Shown: positions 35,439 to 43,357 of the stretch, piece after piece
Layout of the letters: every line of letters begins with the position of its first letter
Numbering within the stretch: the stretch's first letter is position 1
Assembly (NCBI GenBank): GCA_000719025.1
Contig: JODP01000003.1
Span: 496,001 to 560,000, forward strand
DNA: 64,000 nucleotides
Source of the DNA: Kineosporia aurantiaca JCM 3230
GTDB lineage: Bacteria > Actinomycetota > Actinomycetes > Actinomycetales > Kineosporiaceae
Reading direction: 5' to 3'
Notes under the pieces: generated by a model
What the model was told of the DNA's origin: nothing
The model's database searches: none
What the model saw: only the letters and a program-made list of their open reading frames with translations
Translations under genes and position numbers: made by a program

Positions 35439-35459
35439 TCTTTTGATTCTGTCAAAAGA
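35439..35459. promoter_or_regulatory. Candidate Fur-type operator (TCTTTTGA-N5-TCAAAAGA)
   Basis: A perfect 8-bp inverted repeat with a 5-nt centre, AT-rich in an otherwise 70 percent GC region. It sits 20 nt upstream of the fur start. Its size (21 bp) and position suit an autoregulatory site of a Fur dimer that controls fur-dps. Confidence 0.65.
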
Positions 35460-35462
35460 AGC

Positions 35463-36152
35463 CTAGCGATGACTCCCCAGCCAGGTCAGGACGGTCTCGG
35501 TGAACCGCTCGCGGTGCACGTCGTGCACGCTGTGGCCGCCGCCGAGGGTGATCACCTCGGCGTCCGGCAGGCGCTCGGCCGCCTCGGTGAGCCAGGTCTG
35601 CGGCACATGGCTGGTCTCTCCGCCGCCGATGATCAGGGTCGGGGCCGGCACCGTACTCAGCCGTTCGCGCAGCTCCAGTGCGCCCGCGTCGATCTGCGGG
35701 CGCATCGCGACGAGCATCGCCCAGTCGAACGGCAGTTCCCCTTCCGGCCGATCCGGCAGCGGGCGCGGAGGGGACGGCGGACCCGGGGCCACGTCCTCCA
35801 CGACCAGTCGGCCGACCAGGTCGGGCCGGTGGACGGCGAGCAGGAACCCGACCATGCCGCCCAGCGAATGGCCGAGCACGGCAACCTCCTGCAGGGCCAT
35901 CGAGTCCAGCAGCTCAGCGACGTCCAAAAGCATTGTGTAATACGAGTACTCGCCGGGATAATCGCTCGGGGAATGGCCGCGCAGGGTCACGTTCAGCACC
36001 CGGTGCCCGGCCTCGAGGTCGGGCAGGAGCGGCTCCCAGCTCACCCCGCCCTCACCCATGCCGTGCAGCAGCACCAGGACGTCGCCCTCCGGCTGCCCGG
36101 TGTCCGTGTAGCTGATGCCGACGCCGCCCGAGGTCCTGAAAACCGTTGCCAT
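35463..36152 (-). CDS. Alpha/beta hydrolase
   Basis: A 229-residue alpha/beta-fold hydrolase, probably cytoplasmic. The oxyanion segment is VLLHGMGEGG (about residue 30), the nucleophile elbow is GHSLGG with Ser about residue 94, an acid is likely in the IIGGGETS region, and the terminal His is in GGGHSVHD. Substrate unknown. Just upstream (36176-36258) is one of the three palindromic repeat clusters. Confidence 0.88.
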   Translation of the reverse strand: MATVFRTSGGVGISYTDTGQPEGDVLVLLHGMGEGGVSWEPLLPDLEAGHRVLNVTLRGHSPSDYPGEYSYYTMLLDVAELLDSMALQEVAVLGHSLGGMVGFLLAVHRPDLVGRLVVEDVAPGPPSPPRPLPDRPEGELPFDWAMLVAMRPQIDAGALELRERLSTVPAPTLIIGGGETSHVPQTWLTEAAERLPDAEVITLGGGHSVHDVHRERFTETVLTWLGSHR

Positions 36153-36175
36153 TCCTTCACCCTAGCCCCCACCCC

Positions 36176-36258
36176 CCTCGTGATCATGCAGTTCCGCCCC
36201 CGTGATCATGCAGGGCGAAAGTGCATGATCACGGGGGCGTTAGTGCATGATCACGAGG
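36176..36258. repeat. Nested palindromic repeat cluster 1 (four CGTGATCATGCA units)
   Basis: Four copies of the core CGTGATCATGCA: two forward (36179-36190, 36201-36212) and two inverted (36222-36233, 36244-36255). The inner pair forms perfect 18-bp arms (36195-36212 and 36222-36239) around GGGCGAAAG, flanked by CGCCCC. The outer pair matches over 15 bp with a different flank (CCT before the core, AGG after). The whole can fold as one long double hairpin. It sits between two co-directional genes. Confidence 0.9.
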
Positions 36259-36266
36259 AAGGGTGA

Positions 36267-38090
36267 TCAGGGGAGAGGCGTGACCCGGGTCGGGGCCGGG
36301 CCGGTGACCGGGGAGTTGGCGGTCAGGTAGGCGTTGAAGGCGTCCAGGTCGACGCCGCCGCCGATCCGGTCGGTGCCCTCGGTCAGCACCTTGAAACCGT
36401 CCCCGCCGTCGGCCAGGAACGAGTTGACGGTGATCCGGTAGCTCGCGGCCGGGTCGATGACCGAGCCGTTGAGCTTGATCGTGGCCGGGTCGACCTTGGC
36501 CCCGATCGCGGCGGACTTCGAGTAGCTGTAGGTGAAGCCGTTCGAGACGCCGAGGTGCAGGAACTTGCTGGTGCCGTCCACCGACGACCACTGCTGCTCC
36601 AGCAGCGTGTCGATCTGGGCGCCGGTCACGGTCATCGAGACCAGCAGGTTGCCGAACGGCTGCACCGCGAACGACTCGCCATAGGTCACCTTGCCGTCGC
36701 CCTCACCGGCGGGCGAGCCCGCGTAGGTCAGGTCGGTGCGCACGCCGCCCGGGTTCATGAACGCCATCAGCGCACCGCCGTTGGCGGCTCCGGTGGTGGC
36801 GGAGAGCTGCGCGTCCGCGATCAGGTCGCCCAGGCTGGACTCGCCGTCCCGGCTGACGCTGCGGGTGATGTCACCGGTGATCTGGCCGATCACCTTGTTG
36901 GCGATCGGCGCGGCCAGCTCGTTCCACTTGGCAATGGTCCTGGTCTGGTCGGCCGCCGGCTTCTGGGTGCGGTCGACCACGACGTTCGCCGAGGTCACCT
37001 TGTCGCGGACGACGTCCTTGGTCTTACGGTCCAGCTTCAGGTGGGTCTCGGTGACGGTGCGGCCGTAGGACAGGTCGCTGGTGACCCGGCGCGGCTGGCC
37101 CTTCGGGTCGGGGATCAGGCAGTTGTAGGAGTAGTGCGTGTGCCCGGTGACAACCAGGTCGATGCTCGGGCTCAGGGTCTTGGCGATGTTCACGATCGGC
37201 CCCGAGATGCCCGCCGCGCTGCCGCTGTTGCAGTCGAAGTCGTAGGTCGCGCCCTCCGGCGGGATCCCGCCCTCGTGCAGCAGCACCACGATCGCCTCGA
37301 CGCCGCGCTTGCGCAGGTCCTTGGCGGCCAGGTTGGCGGTCGCCACCTCGTCCTTGAAGGTGATGTCCTTGATCCCGGCCGGGGCCACCAGCTCGGGCGT
37401 CCCCTCCAGGGTCATCCCGATGAAGCCGACCTTGATCCCGTCCACGGTCTTCACCGTGGTCGGCGGCAGCACGCTGCGGCCGGTCGAGCTCTTGAACCAG
37501 TCGCCGTAGTTCTTGGCGTGCTTGGGCTTGGTGACCTTGACGCCGTCCTTGTAGACGGCGTTGGCGGCGAGGTAGGTGAAGTCGGCCCCGGAGTAGCCGT
37601 CCTTGTCGAAGCACCCCTCGGTCGGGTGGCAGCCGCCGTACTGCATGCGCAGCAACTCGGCCGTGCCCTCGTCGAACTCGTGGTTGCCGACACTGGAGAC
37701 GTCGACGCCCATCGTGTTCAGCGTCTCGATGCTCGGCTCGTCCTTGAACAGGCCGGACAGCGACGGCGAGCCGCCGATCAGGTCGCCCGCGGCGACGGTG
37801 AGGCTGTTCTTCTCACCCTTGCGCAGGGTGCGCAGCTCGGTGGTCAGGTACTCGGCGCCACCGGCCGGCACCGAGCCGGTCTTGGTCAGCACCGTGCCGT
37901 CGGTGCCCGTAGGGGGCTGCAGATTGCCGTGGTAGTCGTTGAAGCTCAGGATCTGGAGGTCCACGGTCTTGGACTTCGGCTTGGCGGAGCTGGCCTCGGC
38001 CGGGGAGGACGGGAGGGCGAACAGGGCGGCCACCGTGCTCGCGGCGACCACCGCAGCCAGCCCGCCTCTGCGCATCGTGAGGGGCTTCAT
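36267..38090 (-). CDS. Secreted 5'-nucleotidase / bifunctional metallophosphatase (UshA-like)
   Basis: A 607-residue exported enzyme expected to hydrolyse nucleotides or related phosphate esters outside the membrane. The signal peptide is residues 1-34 (ending AEAS). The N-terminal calcineurin-like domain has the metal motifs FNDYHGNL, GNHEFDEG (about residue 139) and GHTHYSYN. The C-terminal 5'-nucleotidase substrate domain includes MNPGGVRTDL and NSFLADGGDGF. There is no LPxTG or membrane tail, so it is likely released. The 84-nt gap to the GntR gene is unremarkable. Confidence 0.93.
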   Translation of the reverse strand: MKPLTMRRGGLAAVVAASTVAALFALPSSPAEASSAKPKSKTVDLQILSFNDYHGNLQPPTGTDGTVLTKTGSVPAGGAEYLTTELRTLRKGEKNSLTVAAGDLIGGSPSLSGLFKDEPSIETLNTMGVDVSSVGNHEFDEGTAELLRMQYGGCHPTEGCFDKDGYSGADFTYLAANAVYKDGVKVTKPKHAKNYGDWFKSSTGRSVLPPTTVKTVDGIKVGFIGMTLEGTPELVAPAGIKDITFKDEVATANLAAKDLRKRGVEAIVVLLHEGGIPPEGATYDFDCNSGSAAGISGPIVNIAKTLSPSIDLVVTGHTHYSYNCLIPDPKGQPRRVTSDLSYGRTVTETHLKLDRKTKDVVRDKVTSANVVVDRTQKPAADQTRTIAKWNELAAPIANKVIGQITGDITRSVSRDGESSLGDLIADAQLSATTGAANGGALMAFMNPGGVRTDLTYAGSPAGEGDGKVTYGESFAVQPFGNLLVSMTVTGAQIDTLLEQQWSSVDGTSKFLHLGVSNGFTYSYSKSAAIGAKVDPATIKLNGSVIDPAASYRITVNSFLADGGDGFKVLTEGTDRIGGGVDLDAFNAYLTANSPVTGPAPTRVTPLP

Positions 38091-38174
38091 AGGGGCAAGC
38101 TATCTATTTGCTGTGAGCCGTTTCTAGGCTCAAAGGGGCAATCCGACCGCCCATCGCAACTGTTGACACGCCGT

Positions 38175-38873
38175 TTACCGGGACGACCGTTCGGCGGCCT
38201 CCTGGGAAGCGGCGATCAGCTCCCGCTGGGCCAGCTCGAGATACCCGGCCAGTTCCCGCTGCGCCGCGACCACCTCACCCTTCTCGAGCAGGGTGAGCAG
38301 CGCCCGGTTCCTCGGGATGTAGGGCTCGTGCAGCCGCCGCGGATCGTCCACCACCAGGAAGGCCAGCCGCAGCTCGGCGAACAGCCCGCGCAGGTACTCG
38401 GTCAGCCGGGGGGAGCCGGCCAGGGCGACCACGGCCTGGTGGAAGTGGATGTTCGCCGTGCCCGCGGCCTGCCAGTCCTCGCGCTCGGCCGCGGCCTCAC
38501 CCTCTTCCACCGCGGCCTGGAGTTCGGCCAGTGAGGAGTCCGCGCCGGCGGCGCCCAGGGCCGCGCCCTCGAGCAGGGTCCGGATCCGGTACAGCTCGGT
38601 CACGTCCTGCATGCTCAGGTTGCGGACGAAGACCCCGCGGTTGCGCCGGTGCTCCAGCAGGCGCTCGTGGGTGAGCAGCCGGAACGCCTCGCGCAGGGTG
38701 TTGCGGGAGACCTCGAGCGCCTCACCCAGCGCCTCCTCGGACAACCGGGTGCCGGGGGTGAAGTAGCCCTCGGTGATCCGGGTGCGCAGCGAGTCGACCA
38801 CCCACTCCACGGTGCTGGTGCGGGAGAGCTGGCGCCGGTCGTCCGCGAAGTCCTCGACCATGTTCGCGCGCAT
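38175..38873 (-). CDS. GntR-family regulator, FadR/FCD subfamily
   Basis: A 232-residue regulator. The winged helix has GTRLSEEALGEALEVSRNTLREAFRLLTHE with its wing VFVRNLS, and the all-helical FCD ligand domain follows, with metal-binding His in FHQAVVALAGS. The ATG at 38873 is used; a second in-frame ATG at 38861 is equally possible. It is divergent from the NRAMP-like/pxpBC operon, with TTGTT-containing inverted repeats between them, and most likely controls it. Confidence 0.88.
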   Translation of the reverse strand: MRANMVEDFADDRRQLSRTSTVEWVVDSLRTRITEGYFTPGTRLSEEALGEALEVSRNTLREAFRLLTHERLLEHRRNRGVFVRNLSMQDVTELYRIRTLLEGAALGAAGADSSLAELQAAVEEGEAAAEREDWQAAGTANIHFHQAVVALAGSPRLTEYLRGLFAELRLAFLVVDDPRRLHEPYIPRNRALLTLLEKGEVVAAQRELAGYLELAQRELIAASQEAAERSSR

Positions 38874-38891
38874 GACGGACAGGTTACATCC

Positions 38892-38942
38892 TTGTTCAAT
38901 CGGCAACTGGTCCCACGATTCGATTGAAGAATTGTTGAACAA
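38892..38942. promoter_or_regulatory. Candidate GntR operators in the divergent gap
   Basis: TTGTTGAACAA at 38932-38942 is a perfect palindrome around G. Next to it, TTGTTCAATCG (38892-38902) and CGATTGAAGAA (38921-38931) form an inverted repeat with one mismatch. The TTGT...ACAA form fits FCD-type GntR operators. They sit between the regulator (start 38873) and the transporter (start 38994). Confidence 0.55.
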
Positions 38943-38993
38943 AAGCTAGCTTCAAAGGGTCGGCCAACATCACTCCAGATCGGGGATTCTGCG

Positions 38994-40238
38994 ATGTCCG
39001 CTGTGCCGCCCCTTCGCCTCGCACCGCCCGAACAACCCGCCGCCGGGGTCTCCCGCAACCGGCTGATCGCCTACGCCGGGGCGATCCTGCTCATGGCCAT
39101 GTCCGCCGTGGGTCCCGGATTCATCACTCAGACCGCCACTTTCACCAATACCTACAAGGCTTCGTTCGGCGCCGCGATCCTGGCCAGCATCCTCATCGAC
39201 CTGGCGATCCAGCTCAACGTGTGGCGCGTGGTGGGCCTGTCCGGGCTGCCCGCCCAGGAACTGGCGAACCGGGTGCTGCCCGGGTCCGGCTATCTGCTGA
39301 CCTTCCTGATCGTGCTCGGGGGGCTGATTTTCGGCATCGGCAACATTGCCGGGGCCGGGCTCGGCCTGCACGACCTGCTCGGCATCGACACCCGCCTGGG
39401 CGCGGTGATCTCGGCCGCGATCGCCATCCTCATCTTCAGTTACCAGGCCCTGGACGGGGTCGTGGACCGCGCGGTGATCGTGCTCGGGGTGGTCAAGATC
39501 GGGCTGATCACCTTCATCGCGATCAAGGCGGCCCCGCCGGTCGGCGAGGCGATCCAGCGCACCGTGGACCCGCAGGGCCTGGACTTCCTGCCGGTGCTGA
39601 CCCTGGTCGGCGGCACCGTCGGCGGGTACATCACCTACGCCGGGGCGCACCGGCTGCTGGAGTCCGGCACCACCGGGCGGGAACACCTCACTGTGATCAG
39701 CCGGGGCGCCACCACCGGTATCCTGGTTACCGGTGTGGTGCGGATCCTGCTCTTCCTGGGCATTCTCGGCGTGGTCGCGGGTGGTTTCGCGCTCACGAAG
39801 GACGACCCGGCCGGTTCCGCCTTCCGTCACGTCGCCGGGGACGCCGGGCTCCGGCTCTTCGGCCTGGCGCTCTGGACGGCCGGGATGACCAGCACGATCG
39901 GCGCCTCCTTCACCTCGGCCACGTTCCTGCGCACGCTCACCCCGGTGATCGCCCGCCGCTTCAGCCTGACCATCTCGCTGATCATCACCATCGCCACGGT
40001 GTCCTACCTGATCATCGGCCAGACCCCGACCTCGCTGCTGATCTTCGCGGGGGCGTTCAACGGCCTCGTGCTGCCGTTCGGCCTGGGTCTGCTGCTGTGG
40101 GCGGCCGGGCGCCGCCCGGACCTGCTGCCCGGCTACCGCTACCCGCGGATCCTGCTGGTGATCGGCCTCGCCGCCTGGGGGTTCACCGTGTACGCGGGCT
40201 GGGAGTCGCTGACCAAGCTGCCCGAGATCTTCTCGTGA
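38994..40238 (+). CDS. NRAMP-related transporter without metal ligands (pxp-associated)
   Basis: A 414-residue membrane protein of the NRAMP fold with about eleven hydrophobic segments. In NRAMP metal transporters TM1 has DPGN and TM6 has a Met that binds the metal. Here the TM1 region reads SAVGPGFITQTATF, without the Asp or Asn, and the TM6 region reads TSTIGASFTSATF. Such NRAMP-related proteins are thought not to carry transition metals. Its overlap with pxpB (GTGA) points to a role with 5-oxoproline, perhaps uptake. The direction and substrate are inferences. Confidence 0.8.
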   Translation: MSAVPPLRLAPPEQPAAGVSRNRLIAYAGAILLMAMSAVGPGFITQTATFTNTYKASFGAAILASILIDLAIQLNVWRVVGLSGLPAQELANRVLPGSGYLLTFLIVLGGLIFGIGNIAGAGLGLHDLLGIDTRLGAVISAAIAILIFSYQALDGVVDRAVIVLGVVKIGLITFIAIKAAPPVGEAIQRTVDPQGLDFLPVLTLVGGTVGGYITYAGAHRLLESGTTGREHLTVISRGATTGILVTGVVRILLFLGILGVVAGGFALTKDDPAGSAFRHVAGDAGLRLFGLALWTAGMTSTIGASFTSATFLRTLTPVIARRFSLTISLIITIATVSYLIIGQTPTSLLIFAGAFNGLVLPFGLGLLLWAAGRRPDLLPGYRYPRILLVIGLAAWGFTVYAGWESLTKLPEIFS

Positions 40239-40864
40239 GCGACTCGCTGCACGCCTGGCCGGCCGGGGAGTCCGGCTACCTGATCGACGTGCCCGACACC
40301 GATCCGGCGCAGGTCGCCGAGGGCCTGCGGATGATCGCCGGGCGGCGCCGGATCGGGCTGGTGGACGTGGTTCCCGGGCTGTCCACGGTGCTGGTCATGC
40401 TGGCCGAGCCGATGTCGTACCGGAACTTCCGGGCGCTGCTGGCCGAAGTCGAGTCGGCGCCGGCGACCGGCACGGCGGACACCGGCACGGTCACCATCGA
40501 CGTCCGGTACGACGGGCCCGACCTGCCCGAGGTGGCCGAGGCCGTGGGCCTGAGCGTCCAGCAGGTGGTGGACCTGCATACCGGCACCGCTTTCCACGCT
40601 GCGTTCAGCGGTTTCGCGCCCGGATTCGTCTATCTCACCGGAGTACCGGAAACCCTGAGGGTCTCCCGGCGATCCGAACCGAGGGCCAGTCTGCCGGGCG
40701 GATCGGTGGCCCTGGCCGATCAGTTCACCGCCGTCTATCCACGCCCGAGCCCGGGTGGCTGGCGGTTGATCGGGAGCACCACGAAGGTGCTCTGGGATGT
40801 CGAACAATCCCCGCCGGCGATCATCCGGCCGGGCATGACCGTGAGATTCCGGCAGGTCGATTGA
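40235..40864 (+). CDS. pxpB: 5-oxoprolinase subunit B (allophanate hydrolase subunit 1 fold)
   Basis: A 209-residue subunit of the ATP-dependent 5-oxoprolinase PxpABC, which opens 5-oxoproline (pyroglutamate) to L-glutamate. The family block is FAPGFVYLTGVPE, then PRASLPGGSVALADQFTAVYP and GGWRLIGST, typical of the AHS1 fold. The GTG at 40235 overlaps the transporter stop. It pairs with the AHS2-fold subunit directly downstream. Confidence 0.92.
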   Translation: MSDSLHAWPAGESGYLIDVPDTDPAQVAEGLRMIAGRRRIGLVDVVPGLSTVLVMLAEPMSYRNFRALLAEVESAPATGTADTGTVTIDVRYDGPDLPEVAEAVGLSVQQVVDLHTGTAFHAAFSGFAPGFVYLTGVPETLRVSRRSEPRASLPGGSVALADQFTAVYPRPSPGGWRLIGSTTKVLWDVEQSPPAIIRPGMTVRFRQVD

Positions 40865-41724
40865 TGTTCCACGTGCTCCATCCCGGTCTGTTCAGCACGA
40901 TTCAGGACGAAGGGCGGCCCGGCCACGCCCATCTCGGCGTTCCCCCGTCCGGCGCCCTGGATCGCGGCTCCTACCGTCTGGCCAACCGTCTCGTCGGGAA
41001 TCATTCCGGGGCAGCCGTTCTGGAAACCACCCTGAGTGGTCCGCGGCTGCGGTTCGAGGGGGACGCCCCGGTCACCATCGCGGTGACCGGGGCGCCCGCG
41101 TCGGTACGAGTGGACGGACGTCCGGCCGCCTTCGCTGCGGCAGTCCGGATCGAGCCGGGTCAGGTTGTGGAAATCGGCCCGGTGACCGCGGGTTTGCGCT
41201 CTTACCTTGCCGTTTCGGGCGGCCTAATGGTGGACGCCGTGTTGGGTAGCCGTTCGGGGGACGTGCTGAGTGGTCTCGGCCCACCGCCGCTCACAATCGG
41301 CACGCAATTGCCTATCGGGAAAGCTGGTGCGGCGCCGCACATCGATTTCGTCGCTCCGCCGGGGATCGCCCAGCAACCTGTGCTCGAACTGATCCTGGGC
41401 CCTCGCGCCGACTGGTTCACCGAAGAGGCGCTGACCACGCTGGTTCGCACCGCGTGGCAGGTGTCGCCCACGAGCAACCGGGTGGGCGTGCGGTTGGAGG
41501 GGGCGGCGCTGGAACGGCGCCGGCAAGGCGAACTGCCCAGCGAAGGAACCGCCACCGGCAGTCTGCAGGTGCCCGGAAACGGCCTGCCCGTGCTCTTTCT
41601 CAACGATCATCCGGTCACCGGTGGCTATCCGGTGATCGGCGTGGTGACCCGGGCCTCGCTGGACCGCGCCGCCCAGGCCGCCCCCGGCACGACCTTGCGG
41701 TTCCAGCTGAGAGGGCTTGCCTGA
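40864..41724 (+). CDS. pxpC: 5-oxoprolinase subunit C (allophanate hydrolase subunit 2 fold)
   Basis: A 286-residue partner of PxpB. The start LHPGLFSTIQDEGRPGHAHLGVPPSGALD is the AHS2 hallmark, with later VSPTSNRVGVRLEG and the closing block PVTGGYPVIGVVTRASLDRAAQ. The ATG at 40864 overlaps the pxpB stop by one base (TGATG). PxpA (the LamB/YcsF protein) is not in this window; all three subunits are needed for activity in E. coli, so pxpA should lie elsewhere. Confidence 0.92.
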   Translation: MFHVLHPGLFSTIQDEGRPGHAHLGVPPSGALDRGSYRLANRLVGNHSGAAVLETTLSGPRLRFEGDAPVTIAVTGAPASVRVDGRPAAFAAAVRIEPGQVVEIGPVTAGLRSYLAVSGGLMVDAVLGSRSGDVLSGLGPPPLTIGTQLPIGKAGAAPHIDFVAPPGIAQQPVLELILGPRADWFTEEALTTLVRTAWQVSPTSNRVGVRLEGAALERRRQGELPSEGTATGSLQVPGNGLPVLFLNDHPVTGGYPVIGVVTRASLDRAAQAAPGTTLRFQLRGLA

Positions 41725-41760
41725 GGTGCCGTGCCAGTGAGTGACCCGGCACGGCACCTC
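41723..41760. terminator. Bidirectional terminator between pxpC and the permease gene
   Basis: Perfect 13-bp arms GAGGTGCCGTGCC (41723-41735) and GGCACGGCACCTC (41748-41760) around a 12-nt loop. They begin inside the pxpC stop and lie just before the end of the convergent permease gene. There is no T-run, as is common for actinomycete terminators. Confidence 0.7.
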
Positions 41761-41768
41761 CTCGGACC

Positions 41769-43163
41769 TCAGACCCTGGCGGTCCGCTCGGTCCGCAGGC
41801 GTTCCTTCAGGTGCGGCGGTGCCACCGCCCGGGCCAGGTGCCAGCCCGCGACCGCGATGATCGTGCCGAGAGCGATGCCCGAAAGCGAGAAGTCGTCGGT
41901 GATCTTGAGGCTCACGTTGCCGATCGCCACGATGATCCCGGCGGCCAGCGGCACCAGGTTGATCGGATTGGCGAAGTCGATCCGGTTCTCGATCCAGATC
42001 TTCGCGCCGAGCAGACCGATCATCCCGTAGAGCACCACCGTGATACCGCCGAGCACACCGCCGGGGGTGGAGGCGACCAGGGCGCCGAACTTCGGGCAGA
42101 GGCCGAACAGGATGGCCACGATCGCGGCCACGTAGTACGCCGCCGTCGAGTAGACCCGGGTCGCCGCCATCACGCCGATGTTCTCCGCGTAGGTGGTGGT
42201 CGGGGAGCCACCGACCGCGCTGGCCAGCACCGTGCCCACGCCGTCGGCGGCGATCGCCCGGCCCATCACCGGGTCCAGGTCGGTGCCGGTCATCTCGCTG
42301 ACCGCCTTCACGTGCCCGGCGTTCTCGGCCACCAGGGCGATCACGGCGGGCAGCACCAGCAGGATGAACGCGCCGGAGAAGGTGGGAGCGTGGTAACCGG
42401 CGATCTCCGAGCCGTCCGGCCCGATCACCGTCTTGTCCGGGAAACCGATCCAGGCGGCGCTTTTCACGCTGTCGAAGACCACCCGCCAGTGTGTGTCGAT
42501 CTCCCCGGTACCGGCGTTGAAGGCGGTGATCTGCCCGAAGATCTGATCGAACAGCCAGGAGAGCAGGTAGCCGAAGACCAGACCCAGGAAGATCGCGATC
42601 CGCCCGATGAAACCGCCGACCGCCACGCTCAGCACGATCACGAAGACCATCACCAGCAGGGCCACCCACTGGTCCTGGGGCCAGTAGGTGTTGGCCACCA
42701 CCGGGGCCAGGTTGAAGCCGATCAGCATCACCACGGCCCCGGTCACCGCGGGTGGCAGCACCTCGTTCAGCACCCGGCTGCCGAGGAAGTGGATGGCCAC
42801 CCCGATCGCGACCAGCACCAGGCCGGCCACCAGGATCGCCCCGGTGACGTCTGAGGAGTCGCCGCCCTGGGCCCGGATCGCCGCCACCCCGCCCACGAAC
42901 GAGGCGCTGGTGCCCAGGTAGGACGGCACCTTGTTCTGCACGATCAGCAGGAACAGGATTGTCGCGATCCCGCTCATCATGATCGCCAGCTGCGGGTTCA
43001 GGCCCATCAGGATGGGGAAGACGAAGGTGGCCCCGAACATCGCGACCACGTGCTGGGCGCCCAGGCCGACCGTCCGGTCCCAGCTCAGCCGTTCGTCGGG
43101 CGCCACCACCTCGCCCGGGGCCAGGGTCTTCCCGTCGCCGTGCAGCTTCCAGCCGATCGCCAT
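41769..43163 (-). CDS. Uracil/xanthine permease (NCS2, UraA-like)
   Basis: A 464-residue nucleobase:cation symporter with fourteen expected transmembrane segments. The TM1 region has GLGAQHVVAMFGATFVFPIL, with the conserved QH. The substrate-binding Glu of TM8 is in VAENAGHVKAV and the TM10 motif is TTYAENIGVMAATRV, both of the uracil branch. The exact base is not certain. The ATG at 43163 has AGGAGG 6 nt upstream. Palindromic repeats lie upstream of its promoter. Confidence 0.9.
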   Translation of the reverse strand: MAIGWKLHGDGKTLAPGEVVAPDERLSWDRTVGLGAQHVVAMFGATFVFPILMGLNPQLAIMMSGIATILFLLIVQNKVPSYLGTSASFVGGVAAIRAQGGDSSDVTGAILVAGLVLVAIGVAIHFLGSRVLNEVLPPAVTGAVVMLIGFNLAPVVANTYWPQDQWVALLVMVFVIVLSVAVGGFIGRIAIFLGLVFGYLLSWLFDQIFGQITAFNAGTGEIDTHWRVVFDSVKSAAWIGFPDKTVIGPDGSEIAGYHAPTFSGAFILLVLPAVIALVAENAGHVKAVSEMTGTDLDPVMGRAIAADGVGTVLASAVGGSPTTTYAENIGVMAATRVYSTAAYYVAAIVAILFGLCPKFGALVASTPGGVLGGITVVLYGMIGLLGAKIWIENRIDFANPINLVPLAAGIIVAIGNVSLKITDDFSLSGIALGTIIAVAGWHLARAVAPPHLKERLRTERTARV

Positions 43164-43200
43164 GTGCCCTCCTGAGTACGACGTTGCCGCATCGTAGAGC

Positions 43201-43248
43201 GGCGATCATGCTCAGTCACCGGTTGATCGCGTTTGTAACGTGATCGCC
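43201..43248. promoter_or_regulatory. GCGATCA repeats upstream of the nucleobase permease
   Basis: On the plus strand GGCGATCA (43201-43208) and TGATCGCC (43241-43248) form an 8-bp inverted repeat, with a related TTGATCGCG between them (43223-43231). The three copies lie 38-85 nt upstream of the permease start and could be an operator array. The regulator is unknown. The GTGATC core is shared with the neighbouring palindromic repeat cluster, which lowers confidence. Confidence 0.35.
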
Positions 43249-43254
43249 ATCAAT

Positions 43255-43348
43255 CCCCCGTGATCATGCAAAAGCGCCCCCGTGATCATGCAGTCCCGGC
43301 TCCGGAACGTGTGCATGATCGCGGGGGCGGAGCTGCATGATCACGAGG
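43255..43348. repeat. Nested palindromic repeat cluster 2 (four CGTGATCATGCA units)
   Basis: Same plan as the 36.2-kb cluster: two forward units (43259-43270, 43281-43292) and two inverted units (43312-43323 with one G for A, and 43334-43345). The inner pair gives 18-bp arms with CGCCCC flanks (43275-43292 and 43312-43329) around 19 nt. The outer inverted unit again ends in ACGAGG. It lies between two co-directional minus-strand genes, the permease and efeB. Confidence 0.9.
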
Positions 43349-43357
43349 ACGGGGGGG

